A stretch of DNA of 58,040 bases from an uncultured Eubacteriales bacterium. GTDB lineage: Bacteria; Bacillota; Clostridia; TANB77; CAG-508. The stretch is from the NCBI GenBank assembly GCA_949288175.1, contig CASEIV010000010.1, positions 53,720 through 111,759 of the forward strand, given 5' to 3'. The translations under genes and the position numbers were made by a program. Positions within the stretch are counted from its first letter, which is position 1. Each line of letters opens with the position of its first letter. The notes beneath the pieces were generated by a model, which saw only the letters and a program-made list of their open reading frames with translations, did no database searches and was not told the DNA's origin. Positions 32,738 to 41,473 of the stretch are shown here, piece by piece.

Positions 32738-34429
32738 ATGAATAAAAAATGGCAAATATATGAAGTAGATGAAGAAAAAGTAGAAGAATTATCCAATAAA
32801 TATCATTTAAATAAACTATTAGCAACCATACTTGCCAATAGAAATATTGTAAAAGAAGAACAAATTAGACTATTTTTAAATCCAACAAGAAATGACTTTC
32901 ATGATCCATATTTAATGACAGATATGGAAAAAGCAATCAATAGAATTGTACAAGCAATAGAAAAACAAGAAAAAGTAACCATTTATGGGGATTATGATGT
33001 AGATGGAATTACGAGTATTACAGTTTTAAAAAGTTTTCTAAAAGATAGAGGATTAGAAGTATCTCAATACATCCCTAATCGATTACATGAAGGATATGGA
33101 TTAAATAAAAATGCAATCGATAAAATTCACGGTGATGGATGTGAACTAATGATAACCGTAGATTGTGGAATATCTGCAATAGAAGAAATTGAATATGCAA
33201 ATAGTTTAGGAATTGAAACCATTGTAACAGATCACCATGAACCAGGAAATGAACTACCAAACGCATTAGCCGTTATTGATAACAAACGAAAGGATAGTAC
33301 ATACCCATTTAGAGAATTAGCAGGCGTTGGTGTTGTTTTTAAAGTCATACAAGCTTTAGGAATCAAGTTAGGATTAAAGGAAGAAGAATATCTAAAATAT
33401 TTAGATATTGTTTGTATCGGAACCATATCAGATATTGTTCCATTAGTAGATGAAAATAGAGTCATTGCCAAATTAGGCTTGTTATTAATCAAACAAACAA
33501 AAAATATAGGGTTAAGGTCTATTATTCAATCATCAGGATATACAAAAATTGATTCAAATAGTATTTCTTTTGGAATTGCTCCAAGGATTAATGCTTGTGG
33601 AAGAATGGGAAAAGCAGAAGAGGCATTGCAACTATTTTTATCAAAAAATATAAATGAAGTTTCTCAATTGACAAGTAAATTAAATGAATATAATAGATTG
33701 AGACAGGATACAGAAAAGAAAATTTTTGAAAATGCTGTCAAACAAATAGAAGAGGAACATTTAGCAGAAAATGCAACCATTACAGTAGGAGGACATAATT
33801 GGCATCATGGTGTTATTGGAATTGTTTCTTCTAAAATTACAGAGATGTATTTTAAACCAAGTATCTTATTAAGTTTTGAAGAAGAGGGAATGGGAACTGG
33901 TTCAGGGAGAAGTATACCAGGATTTGATTTACATGAAGCATTGTCAAAATGCACAGATACCATTGAAAAATTTGGTGGACATAGTATGGCAATTGGAATT
34001 ACCATCAAAAAAGAAAAGTTTGAAGCTTTCAAAAAAGAATTTGAAGAAATTGCAAAAGAAGCCAATATTGAGAAAATTGTTCCGATTATCAATATAGATG
34101 CTAAAATTGACTTTAGTAGTATTAATAAAGAAATGGTAGAAAGTTTAAAGGAGTTAGAGCCATTTGGAGAAGGGAATAAAATGCCTGTATTTGCATTCAA
34201 AAATTTAAAAATTGATTCTATTAGAGCACTGTCAGAAGGAAAACATTTAAAATTAACATTAAAAGAAGGAAATACAGTTGTAAATGCCATTGGATTTAAC
34301 ATGGGAGAATTAGCAGAAGAGTATCGAATTGGTGATAAAATAGATGTTGTAGGTGTATTAGAAATAAATACTTTTAATGGGGTAGATACTTTACAAATTA
34401 ACATGAAAGATATTATGAGAGCAATATGA
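32738..34429 (+). CDS. recJ: Single-stranded-DNA-specific exonuclease RecJ
   Basis: This 5'-3' exonuclease of the DHH superfamily acts in recombination and repair. The protein is 563 residues, the compact form. The DHH motifs are TIYGDYDVDGITSITVL (about 84-100), VDCGIS and VTDHHEPGNELP (about 162-173), with the DHHA1 part GSGRSIPGFDLHEALSKC and FGGHSMAIG, then a C-terminal OB-fold (LKELEPFGEGNKMPVFAFKNLKI). AGGAGAGG precedes the ATG. It is 89 bp upstream of rel on the same strand, a frequent recJ-(apt)-rel order, here without apt. Confidence 0.95.
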   Translation: MNKKWQIYEVDEEKVEELSNKYHLNKLLATILANRNIVKEEQIRLFLNPTRNDFHDPYLMTDMEKAINRIVQAIEKQEKVTIYGDYDVDGITSITVLKSFLKDRGLEVSQYIPNRLHEGYGLNKNAIDKIHGDGCELMITVDCGISAIEEIEYANSLGIETIVTDHHEPGNELPNALAVIDNKRKDSTYPFRELAGVGVVFKVIQALGIKLGLKEEEYLKYLDIVCIGTISDIVPLVDENRVIAKLGLLLIKQTKNIGLRSIIQSSGYTKIDSNSISFGIAPRINACGRMGKAEEALQLFLSKNINEVSQLTSKLNEYNRLRQDTEKKIFENAVKQIEEEHLAENATITVGGHNWHHGVIGIVSSKITEMYFKPSILLSFEEEGMGTGSGRSIPGFDLHEALSKCTDTIEKFGGHSMAIGITIKKEKFEAFKKEFEEIAKEANIEKIVPIINIDAKIDFSSINKEMVESLKELEPFGEGNKMPVFAFKNLKIDSIRALSEGKHLKLTLKEGNTVVNAIGFNMGELAEEYRIGDKIDVVGVLEINTFNGVDTLQINMKDIMRAI

Positions 34430-34432
34430 AAG

Positions 34433-34448
34433 TTTGGTCGCTTACGCG
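34433..34448 (+). repeat. 16-bp sequence shared with the MITE-like element at 51126-51375
   Basis: TTTGGTCGCTTACGCG occurs here, 4 bp after the recJ stop, and again at 51305-51320. The following bases also resemble each other (TATT, then AAAATAA). It is more GC-rich than its surroundings. Confidence 0.6.
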
Positions 34449-34518
34449 GTATTATAAAATAAGATAACATTACTTTAGCAGAATACAATAAAAAAGTGAA
34501 AAAAGGGGAAGTGAATAT

Positions 34519-36717
34519 ATGCAAGAAGAAAAAAAAGAAATTACGATTAAAGATGTCATTAATAAAAGAAAAGAACATTCAAGAAGAGTGGATATTAAAT
34601 TAATTATGAAAGCCTATCGATTGGCGAGTGAAAAACATAAAGGGCAAAAAAGAAGTTCAGGTGAACCATATATTATTCACCCTCTTAATGTTGCATATAT
34701 TTTAGCAGATATTGGATTAGATGATAGTACCATTTGTGCTGCACTTCTTCATGATGTTGTAGAAGATACAGATATAACAGACAAAGATTTAAGAAATCAA
34801 TTTGGAAATGAAATTGCAGACATGGTAGCAGGTGTAACCAAATTAAGTAATATTCAGTTTGCATCAGTTGAAGAACAACAAGTAGAAGACTATCGAAAAA
34901 TGTTTTTAGCAATGGGAAAAGATATTAGGGTTATCTTAATTAAATTAGCCGACAGATTACATAATATGAGAACATTAAAATACTTAAAAAGAGATAGACA
35001 AATTGCAAATGCAAAAGAAACGAGAGACTTATATGCACCACTTGCGAATAGATTAGGTATTTATTCTCTAAAATGGGAATTAGAAGATTTAGCATTTAAA
35101 TATTTAGAACCAGAAGAATATCATGAATTGGTAGAAGGAATTAATAAAAAGAGAGAAGAAAGAACACAATTCATAGAGAAAATTATGGAAGATATTCGTG
35201 TTGCATTAAAAAAACAAAGAATTGATGCAGAGGTAACAGGAAGAGCGAAACATCTATATAGTATTTATCGAAAAATGAAACGAGATAACAAAACATTAGA
35301 CCAAATTTATGATTTATTTGCTTTAAGAATATTAGTAAACTCTGTTAAAGATTGTTATGCAGCATTAGGTGTTGTTCATGAATTATATAATCCTATGCCA
35401 GGCAGATTTAAAGATTATATAGCAGTACCAAAACCAAATATGTATCAATCTATTCATACAACATTGTTAGGAGAAAAAGGAACACCATTTGAAGTACAAA
35501 TTAGAACATGGGAAATGCATAAAGTGGCTGAATTTGGTATTGCTGCACACTGGGCATATAAAGAAGCAAGTTATTTTGGAAAAAAACAATCTGTAAAAGT
35601 AGAAGAAGATAAATTAGCATGGCTTAGAGAAACTTTAGAATGGCAAAAAGAATTAGAAGATCCACAAGAATTTTTAAACACATTAAAAACAGAATTATTT
35701 GAAGATGAAGTATATGTATTTACACCAAAAGGTGCCATTAAGGTATTGCCAAGAGGAGCAACGCCAATCGATTTTGCATATATTATACATGCTGAAATCG
35801 GAAACAAGATGACAGGATGTAAAATTAATAGTAAAATGATGCCAATTATCACACCATTACAAAGTGGAGATATTGTAGAAATCATTACATCAGATAATTC
35901 AAAAGGCCCAAGTAGAGATTGGTTAAAATTTGTAAAAAGTTCAGCAGCAAGAAATAAAATTAAAAGTTGGTTTAAAAAAGCACAAAAGGCAGAAAATATT
36001 GAAAAGGGAAAAGAAGCAATTGAAAAAGAATTAAAAAGAATTGGATTTACACATGCTGATTTATTTAAACCAGAATATATTGACCCAATGCTTGAAAAAT
36101 ATAAATATAAGAACTTAGATGAAATGTATTCTGCTATTGGATTTGGTGCAAATTCATCAGTAAAAGTGATTGCAAGAATGCTTCAAGAATATCGTAAAGA
36201 GCATGAAGAAGAAGATATTGAAAAGAAATTAGAAGAACTAAAAAAGGCAAAACAAAAGAAGCCGAAGCCATCAAGCTCAGGTGTTATTGTCAAAGGAATA
36301 GACAACTGTTTGGTAAAACTTTCAAAATGCTGTAATCCATTACCAGGAGATGAAATTGTTGGATATATCACAAAGGGAAGAGGCGTATCTGTTCACAGAA
36401 AAGATTGTTATAATGTAAAAGACTTAATATCAGAAGAAAATAGAATGATAGATGTCGAATGGTATGAAGAAGAAAAATCAGAATATCAAGCAGAAATCGA
36501 AATCTTTTCAAATGATAGAACAGGTTTATTAGTAGATATTTTAAGAGAACTAGGAACTACAAAAGTAAACATTTTAGGAGTAAATACAAAAACAACAAAA
36601 GAAAGAATTGCCATAATTGACATTACTCTTGAAGTAGAAAACTTAAATGAACTAAATAAAGCACAAAAAGTTGTTAGAAAAGTAAATAGTGTTTATGATG
36701 TAAAAAGAAAGAAATGA
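34519..36717 (+). CDS. rel: Bifunctional (p)ppGpp synthetase/hydrolase (RelA/SpoT, Rel)
   Basis: The stringent-response alarmone enzyme. The 732-residue protein has the full long-Rel order: HD hydrolase (HPLNVAYILADIGLDDSTICAALLHDVVEDT, about 54-85, with HDVVED intact), synthetase (GRAKHLYSIYRKMK, then GRFKDYIAVPKPNMYQSIHTTLLG), a TGS domain (VYVFTPKGAIKVLPRGATPIDFAYIIHAEIG, about 395-425), a helical/zinc-finger region with CCNPLPGDEIVGYITKGRGVSVHRKDC, and a C-terminal ACT domain. Both activities should be present. The start follows AAAGGGGAAG. Confidence 0.96.
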   Translation: MQEEKKEITIKDVINKRKEHSRRVDIKLIMKAYRLASEKHKGQKRSSGEPYIIHPLNVAYILADIGLDDSTICAALLHDVVEDTDITDKDLRNQFGNEIADMVAGVTKLSNIQFASVEEQQVEDYRKMFLAMGKDIRVILIKLADRLHNMRTLKYLKRDRQIANAKETRDLYAPLANRLGIYSLKWELEDLAFKYLEPEEYHELVEGINKKREERTQFIEKIMEDIRVALKKQRIDAEVTGRAKHLYSIYRKMKRDNKTLDQIYDLFALRILVNSVKDCYAALGVVHELYNPMPGRFKDYIAVPKPNMYQSIHTTLLGEKGTPFEVQIRTWEMHKVAEFGIAAHWAYKEASYFGKKQSVKVEEDKLAWLRETLEWQKELEDPQEFLNTLKTELFEDEVYVFTPKGAIKVLPRGATPIDFAYIIHAEIGNKMTGCKINSKMMPIITPLQSGDIVEIITSDNSKGPSRDWLKFVKSSAARNKIKSWFKKAQKAENIEKGKEAIEKELKRIGFTHADLFKPEYIDPMLEKYKYKNLDEMYSAIGFGANSSVKVIARMLQEYRKEHEEEDIEKKLEELKKAKQKKPKPSSSGVIVKGIDNCLVKLSKCCNPLPGDEIVGYITKGRGVSVHRKDCYNVKDLISEENRMIDVEWYEEEKSEYQAEIEIFSNDRTGLLVDILRELGTTKVNILGVNTKTTKERIAIIDITLEVENLNELNKAQKVVRKVNSVYDVKRKK

Positions 36718-36724
36718 TACGATA

Positions 36725-36768
36725 GGGACGTGCCAAATCGTTTCAAAATGAAACAAAAGGGACAGACC
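36725..36768 (-). repeat. REP-like palindromic element A
   Basis: It begins GGGACGTG, contains a small hairpin GTTTC/GAAAC (36740-36744 with 36750-36754) and ends AAAAGGGACAGACC. It resembles the reverse complement of element B at 36800, so the two are an inverted pair. Confidence 0.6.
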
Positions 36769-36799
36769 TGAATTTTAAAAATAATATTGAATAAATTAT

Positions 36800-36845
36800 G
36801 GGACGTGTCCCTTTTGGATGAAAAGTGACCAATTCGACACGTCCC
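36800..36845 (+). repeat. REP-like palindromic element B
   Basis: The ends GGGACGTGTC (36800-36809) and GACACGTCCC (36836-36845) are a perfect 10-bp inverted repeat enclosing 26 bp. With element A and the AT-rich 31-bp centre it forms an inverted doublet between rel and the MBL gene. Confidence 0.75.
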
Positions 36846-36866
36846 GAAAAGACTAAAGGAGGAAAC

Positions 36867-37514
36867 ATGATTTTAAAAGAACGAAAGATTAATACATGGA
36901 TAGGTGACCCAACGAATTGCTATATTATCTTTGATGAAGAAAGTAAGGAAACTATGGTAATAGATCCAGCAGGAGATGTCGATAAAATTGTTGAAATGAT
37001 ACATATTTTAAAAGGAAATCTAAAATATATCTATTTAACACACTGTCATGGAGACCATATCGCAGGGGTAACAGAATTAAAAAATCAATGTGGCGGAAAG
37101 GTACTAATTCATCGATTTGATAGTGAAGGATTGAATGATTTGAGTATTAATCTTTCAGCAATAATTGATTTGCCTCCAATAGAGTTAGAAGCAGATTCAA
37201 GGATTGATGATGATGATTTAATACATTTGGGAGAATTAGAATTGAAAGTTATCCATACTCCAGGCCATACAAAAGGGTCAACTAGTCTATATTGTGAGAA
37301 AGAGGCTTGCGTATTTTCAGGAGATACCATGTTTCGAGGAACATGGGGAAGAACAGATTTACCAACAGGAAGTATAAAAGAGATTATGAACTCGATAACT
37401 AATAAATTATTAAAACTTCCAGATGATACAATTGTGTATCCAGGACATGGAAAAGCAACAATGATAAAAGAAGAAAAGCCCATATATTTGGAATTGAAGC
37501 CAAAATTGTATTGA
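36867..37514 (+). CDS. MBL-fold metallo-hydrolase (glyoxalase II-like)
   Basis: A 215-residue metallo-beta-lactamase-fold hydrolase. Zinc ligands are in THCHGDHIAG (about 54-63), the later His in VIHTPGHTKGS and the Asp in VFSGDTMFRGTWGRTDLP, with the last His in YPGHGKAT. It resembles YcbL/GloB-type thioester hydrolases. Length and motifs are complete. The start at 36867 behind AAAGGAGG is preferred to the GTG at 36825, which would translate a palindromic repeat. Gut Clostridia often carry it between rel and hisS. Confidence 0.92.
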   Translation: MILKERKINTWIGDPTNCYIIFDEESKETMVIDPAGDVDKIVEMIHILKGNLKYIYLTHCHGDHIAGVTELKNQCGGKVLIHRFDSEGLNDLSINLSAIIDLPPIELEADSRIDDDDLIHLGELELKVIHTPGHTKGSTSLYCEKEACVFSGDTMFRGTWGRTDLPTGSIKEIMNSITNKLLKLPDDTIVYPGHGKATMIKEEKPIYLELKPKLY

Positions 37515-37583
37515 AAGTTAACAAATTATGTAGTATACTTGTTTAGAAAATGAAAAATCAACATTGCATAAGGAGGAGTCAAA

Positions 37584-37826
37584 ATGATTGGTGTTGAAAT
37601 CAAAAATCTAGATCGGTTACGAAGAAGAGGTTATCATTTTATAGAAAGCTATAGTGGAGATGCTATGGCAATTTTCTATAGGAAAGAAATCATCTATTTT
37701 ATGCAAATAGATGGTGATGGCTATTTGGAAGTGAAGAATGGGGACGGAGAGACGCAATATCGGTGTAATAGTCTTGAAATTTCCGTTAGAATGGCCGAAA
37801 AAAACGATTTGTGTATCACACAATAA
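37584..37826 (+). CDS. Small conserved-looking protein, unknown function
   Basis: An 80-residue soluble protein (IGVEIKNLDRLRRRGYHFIESYSG, later YLEVKNGDGETQYRCNSLEISVRMAEKNDLCIT) that I cannot assign. A good AAGGAGGAG ribosome site, position between housekeeping genes and a downstream hairpin support a real gene. It is probably mostly beta structure, judging from alternating hydrophobic residues. Confidence 0.75.
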   Translation: MIGVEIKNLDRLRRRGYHFIESYSGDAMAIFYRKEIIYFMQIDGDGYLEVKNGDGETQYRCNSLEISVRMAEKNDLCITQ

Positions 37827-37850
37827 ATTTTTTTAAAGACTCAAAAATTA

Positions 37851-37878
37851 GGACTAGATTAGCAATGTAATCTAGTCC
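37851..37878 (+). terminator. Hairpin between the small gene and hisS
   Basis: GGACTAGATTA (37851-37861) pairs perfectly with TAATCTAGTCC (37868-37878) around GCAATG. The following T tract is interrupted, and there is no T-box hallmark, so simple termination is the more likely role. Confidence 0.6.
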
Positions 37879-37970
37879 GGTATTAAAATTTTATTAATAG
37901 ATATAAGAATACAATAGGAGTATATGAGATAAAGAGAATAAAAAAGAAGAATAAAGAAAGGAAAAATGTC

Positions 37971-39290
37971 ATGAAAAAAATAGAACCAAGAACATTGGCA
38001 GGTTTTATGGAATTATTGCCAAATGAACAAATTTTATTTAATCAAATGAAGGAAAAAATAGAAAAAACATATAAAAAGTTTGGATTCTTGCCATTAGATA
38101 CACCAGTAATTGAACTTGCAGAAGTGTTACTTGCAAAAGCTGGAGGAGAAACGGAAAAACAAATTTATCGTTTCCAAAAAGGGGATACAGATTTAGCTTT
38201 ACGATTTGATTTAACAGTACCACTTGCAAAATATGTGGCAAAAAATTATGGAAATTTAAGTTTTCCATTTAGAAGATATCAAATTGGAAAAGTATATAGA
38301 GGAGAAAGAGCACAAAAAGGAAGATATAGAGAATTTTATCAATGTGATATTGACATTATTGGAGATGGAGAATTAGACTTAATCAATGATGCCGAAATTC
38401 CAGCAATTATTTATACAATGTTTAGAGAATTGGGATTTGAAGATTTTACGATAAAAATAAATAATAGAAGAATTTTAAATGGACTATTTGAAAGTGTAGA
38501 ACAAAAAGAAAATGCAGTTGAGATATTAAGAATTATTGATAAAATTGAAAAAATAGGAAAAGAAGCGGTTATAGAGGAATTTAAAAAATTAGGATTACAA
38601 GAAAAACAAATCAATCATATTATCAATTTTATAGAAATCGAAGGAACATCTGATGAAAAAATAGAAAAATTAGAAAACTTAGGAATCCAAAATGAAACTT
38701 ATTTAAAAGGTGTAGAAGAACTAAAAACAGTTGTAAAAAATGTAAGAATATTTGGTGTACCAGATACAAACTTTAAAGTAGACCTAACCATTGCAAGAGG
38801 ATTAGACTATTATACAGGAACCGTTTATGAAACCTTTTTAAATGATTACAGAGAAATCGGAAGTGTATGTTCTGGAGGAAGATATGAAAACTTAGCAGAA
38901 TACTATACAGATAAAAGTTTACCAGGTGTTGGCGTTTCTATTGGATTAACAAGATTGTTTTATAAATTAAATGAATTAAATATCATCAAGGCAGATAGAA
39001 AATCTGTTGCAGATATTTTAATTATTCCTATGGTAGAAAATCTAGAAGAACCAATAAAATTAGCAACTAAATTAAGAAATATTGGTATTAATACAGAAAT
39101 CTATTTAAATAACAAAAAACTAAAAGCAAAATTTAAATATGCAGATAAATTAGAGATTCCATATGTTATTGTATTAGGTGAAGATGAAATTAATGCCAAA
39201 GAAATCACATTAAAAGATATGAAAACAGGAAATGAAGAAAAGTTACCTATGGATGAGGGAAAGATAAAAGAAATAATAGAAAAAACTTAA
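37971..39290 (+). CDS. hisS: Histidyl-tRNA synthetase
   Basis: A class II aminoacyl-tRNA synthetase charging tRNA-His. The protein is 439 residues. Motif 1 lies around LDTPVIELAEVLLAKAGGE, motif 2 around PFRRYQIGKVYRGERAQKGRYREFYQCDIDIIG, the HisRS-specific ARGLDYYTGTVYE lies near residue 276, and motif 3 is in GVGVSIGLTRLFYKL. The C-terminal anticodon domain (ADILIIPMVENLEEPIKLATKLR) completes it. A HisZ-like paralogue is excluded by the intact HisRS motifs. AGGAAAA precedes the ATG. Confidence 0.95.
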   Translation: MKKIEPRTLAGFMELLPNEQILFNQMKEKIEKTYKKFGFLPLDTPVIELAEVLLAKAGGETEKQIYRFQKGDTDLALRFDLTVPLAKYVAKNYGNLSFPFRRYQIGKVYRGERAQKGRYREFYQCDIDIIGDGELDLINDAEIPAIIYTMFRELGFEDFTIKINNRRILNGLFESVEQKENAVEILRIIDKIEKIGKEAVIEEFKKLGLQEKQINHIINFIEIEGTSDEKIEKLENLGIQNETYLKGVEELKTVVKNVRIFGVPDTNFKVDLTIARGLDYYTGTVYETFLNDYREIGSVCSGGRYENLAEYYTDKSLPGVGVSIGLTRLFYKLNELNIIKADRKSVADILIIPMVENLEEPIKLATKLRNIGINTEIYLNNKKLKAKFKYADKLEIPYVIVLGEDEINAKEITLKDMKTGNEEKLPMDEGKIKEIIEKT

Positions 39291-39321
39291 CTTTATCATA
39301 TAGAAAATCCAATACAATAAG

Positions 39322-39362
39322 AAAAAACACAGTTTTATAAAAAATTATAAACTGTGTTTTCA
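39322..39362. terminator. Bidirectional terminator after hisS
   Basis: AAAACACAGTTTTATAA (39324-39340) pairs with TTATAAACTGTGTTTT (39345-39360) with one bulged base, followed by T residues on the plus strand and A residues upstream. Confidence 0.85.
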
Positions 39363-39908
39363 TTTTTTTGTGTTATCATTATCTTCTTTATCTATTCTAT
39401 CTAATTTATATTTAAAAGGGCATTTTTTCTTAATAAAATTTCTAAAATCCAAAGGAGTTCCTTTCTTAAATCCAGATTTATCTAATAAAAAAGAATGTCT
39501 ATTGTCTAGATATAAATAAAAAAAGGTATCTGTTTCAAATATTTTATAAAGTTTTCGATAATAAACAATAGAATACTGTCTTTTTGTATTTATCTTAAAA
39601 TAATGGTCATAAAATAAAAAGGTAAAACTTTGTTCTTTTGTAATTTTATCACTATGATAGTCTTGGTTTACTTCTTCAATTGGGTGAAAATATCTATATA
39701 AAATAAAAGAAGTTAAACAAGCACAAAAAATAACGGCTAATTCATAATAATGATTTTGAACATATAGAATAATTAAAAAAAGAATTAGCATAGAGATAAC
39801 AAAAGAAAATAGATGATATTTAAAAGAGAATTTTCTAGAATGAAAACTTAAAAAATCATCATATATATGTTTTGAATATGTAGTTGTATTTTTAAATAAT
39901 AACTTCAA
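39360..39908 (-). CDS. YcxB-like membrane protein, TTG start
   Basis: A 182-residue protein with two adjacent membrane segments (about 30-68) and a cytoplasmic C-terminal domain of the YcxB type. Its pattern is FLFYDHYFKI, YSIVYYRKLYKIFETDTFFYLYLDNRHSFLLDKSGF and then TPLDFRNFIKKKC. Family function is unknown. The start codon is TTG at 39908, 6 bases from AGGTG on the minus strand. It is convergent with hisS. Confidence 0.8.
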   Translation of the reverse strand: MKLLFKNTTTYSKHIYDDFLSFHSRKFSFKYHLFSFVISMLILFLIILYVQNHYYELAVIFCACLTSFILYRYFHPIEEVNQDYHSDKITKEQSFTFLFYDHYFKINTKRQYSIVYYRKLYKIFETDTFFYLYLDNRHSFLLDKSGFKKGTPLDFRNFIKKKCPFKYKLDRIDKEDNDNTKK

Positions 39909-40028
39909 TTAAATCACCTGTTATTAGTATAACATAAAAAAACTAGAATGAAAATATGATAGAAAAATAATATGTTTAAGAAATTTTAAAGATGATAATC
40001 AGTTATGTGATTTTACGAAATACATGGC

Positions 40029-40057
40029 TTGCACATTAGAAACTTAAATGATATAAT
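40029..40057 (+). promoter_or_regulatory. Promoter of the thioredoxin reductase-thioredoxin pair
   Basis: TTGCAC (40029-40034), 17 bp and TATAAT (40052-40057). Confidence 0.65.
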
Positions 40058-40147
40058 CCGTGATATAAGGTCAAGATAAAAGCGACAATAAGGAAAGTGT
40101 ACAAAAAGAAACATATATTAATAAAATCAAAGAAAGGTTCAAAATTT

Positions 40148-41017
40148 ATGTATGATGTTATTATAATAGGTGCTGGGCCTGCAGGTATTTCAGCAGGATT
40201 ATATACAAAACGAGCTAACCTAAACGTATTAATTTTATATAAAGACCACTCTGCACTAGAAAAGACAGAATGGATAGAAAATTATTATGGGTTTGAAAAG
40301 GGAATATTAGGTAAAGATTTATATGAAACAGGAATACAACAAGCAAAAAACCTAGGAATTGAAGTCAAAAAAGAAGAAGTTACCAATATACAAATAGGTG
40401 AAGGAAATCAATATATCGTTATGACAGAAAAAGAAAACTATGATACAAAAACAGTGATATTTGCAACAGGTAACAAAAAGAATACACCAAAAATCAAAGG
40501 AATTAAAGAATTTGAAGGAAAAGGTGTTAGTTATTGTGCGGTATGTGATGGTTTCTTTTATAGAAATAAAGATGTGTCTATTTTAGGAAATGGAAAATAC
40601 GCCATCTCAGAGGCAAATGAATTAATTAATATAGTAAATAGTATCACCATATTAACAGATGGAAAAGAAGCACCTGAAGTTAGAGCAGACAATGTGAAAA
40701 TCGATACTAGAAAAATTCGTGAAGTGCGAGGAGACAAAAAAGTAGAAGAAGTAGAGTTTGACGACAACAGTAAAACAAAAACAGATGGTATATTTGTAGC
40801 GCTTGGCATAGCAGGTGGAAATGAATTTGCTAAAAAGTTAGGAATTATGACTAAAAAAGACAGAATTGTGGTAAATGAGAATATGGAAACCAATATTCCT
40901 GGAATTTATGCATGTGGTGATTGTGTAGGTGGATTATTACAAATATCAAAATCAGTATATGAAGGAACCAAAGCAGGTTTGCAAGCAATTCAATATATTA
41001 GAAAAGAAAATGTATAA
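40148..41017 (+). CDS. Thioredoxin reductase-like flavoprotein
   Basis: A 289-residue FAD disulfide reductase. It has FAD motif IIIGAGPAGISAGLYTKRANLN, redox pair CAVC in YCAVCDGFFYRNKD (about 130-143), second dinucleotide motif LGNGKYAISEAN and GIYACGDCVGG near the end. The NADPH-specificity motif HRRxxxR is absent; the segment is short and reads ILTDGKEAPEV. This recalls ferredoxin-dependent flavin thioredoxin reductases described in Clostridia, though that is inference. The start at 40148 behind AGAAAGG is chosen over an in-frame GTG at 40097. trxA follows 48 bp downstream. Confidence 0.9.
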   Translation: MYDVIIIGAGPAGISAGLYTKRANLNVLILYKDHSALEKTEWIENYYGFEKGILGKDLYETGIQQAKNLGIEVKKEEVTNIQIGEGNQYIVMTEKENYDTKTVIFATGNKKNTPKIKGIKEFEGKGVSYCAVCDGFFYRNKDVSILGNGKYAISEANELINIVNSITILTDGKEAPEVRADNVKIDTRKIREVRGDKKVEEVEFDDNSKTKTDGIFVALGIAGGNEFAKKLGIMTKKDRIVVNENMETNIPGIYACGDCVGGLLQISKSVYEGTKAGLQAIQYIRKENV

Positions 41018-41065
41018 TTTTGCCAAGAAGGCAACAAAATAAAGAAAGATAAAGGAGGAAGAAAT

Positions 41066-41377
41066 ATGAGTATATTAACATTTGAAGAGAAAAATTTTGA
41101 AGAGGAAGTATTAAAAGCAGAAGGAAAGGTTTTAGTAGATTTTTATGCAGATTGGTGTGGACCATGTAGAATGATGTCACCAGTGATTGATGATATTGCA
41201 AAAGAATTAGAAGGAACAGTCAAAGTAGGAAAAGTTAATGTAGATAATAACCAAGAACTAGCCATAAAATATGATGTGATGAGTATACCAACCATTATGG
41301 TATTTGAAAAAGGAAATCCAATTAAAACATTTGTAGGTGTAACAGATAAACAAGAAATATTAGAAGTATTGAAATAG
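41066..41377 (+). CDS. trxA: Thioredoxin
   Basis: A 103-residue classical thioredoxin with active site WCGPCRMMSP (Cys pair at about 31 and 34), preceded by VLVDFYADWC, and the cis-Pro in MSIPTIMVFEKGN. It reduces protein disulfides using the reductase encoded just upstream. Ribosome site AAAGGAGG. Confidence 0.97.
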   Translation: MSILTFEEKNFEEEVLKAEGKVLVDFYADWCGPCRMMSPVIDDIAKELEGTVKVGKVNVDNNQELAIKYDVMSIPTIMVFEKGNPIKTFVGVTDKQEILEVLK

Positions 41378-41473
41378 AGGTGTTGTAGTTGAAAAAAATT
41401 ACAATTTTGGCTATGTCAAATTTTAATTCTTTTCCAACTAGGGATGTGATTTAAGAAAGGAAGGATTATAAAA

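Noticed and set aside
36825..36866. GTG start giving the MBL hydrolase 14 more residues
   Set aside because: The extension would translate half of a palindromic repeat; AAAGGAGG marks the ATG at 36867.
41389..41454. 21-codon TTG-started ORF after trxA
   Set aside because: There is a ribosome site-like AGAGGTG, but the peptide is short and unsupported; kept only as a note.
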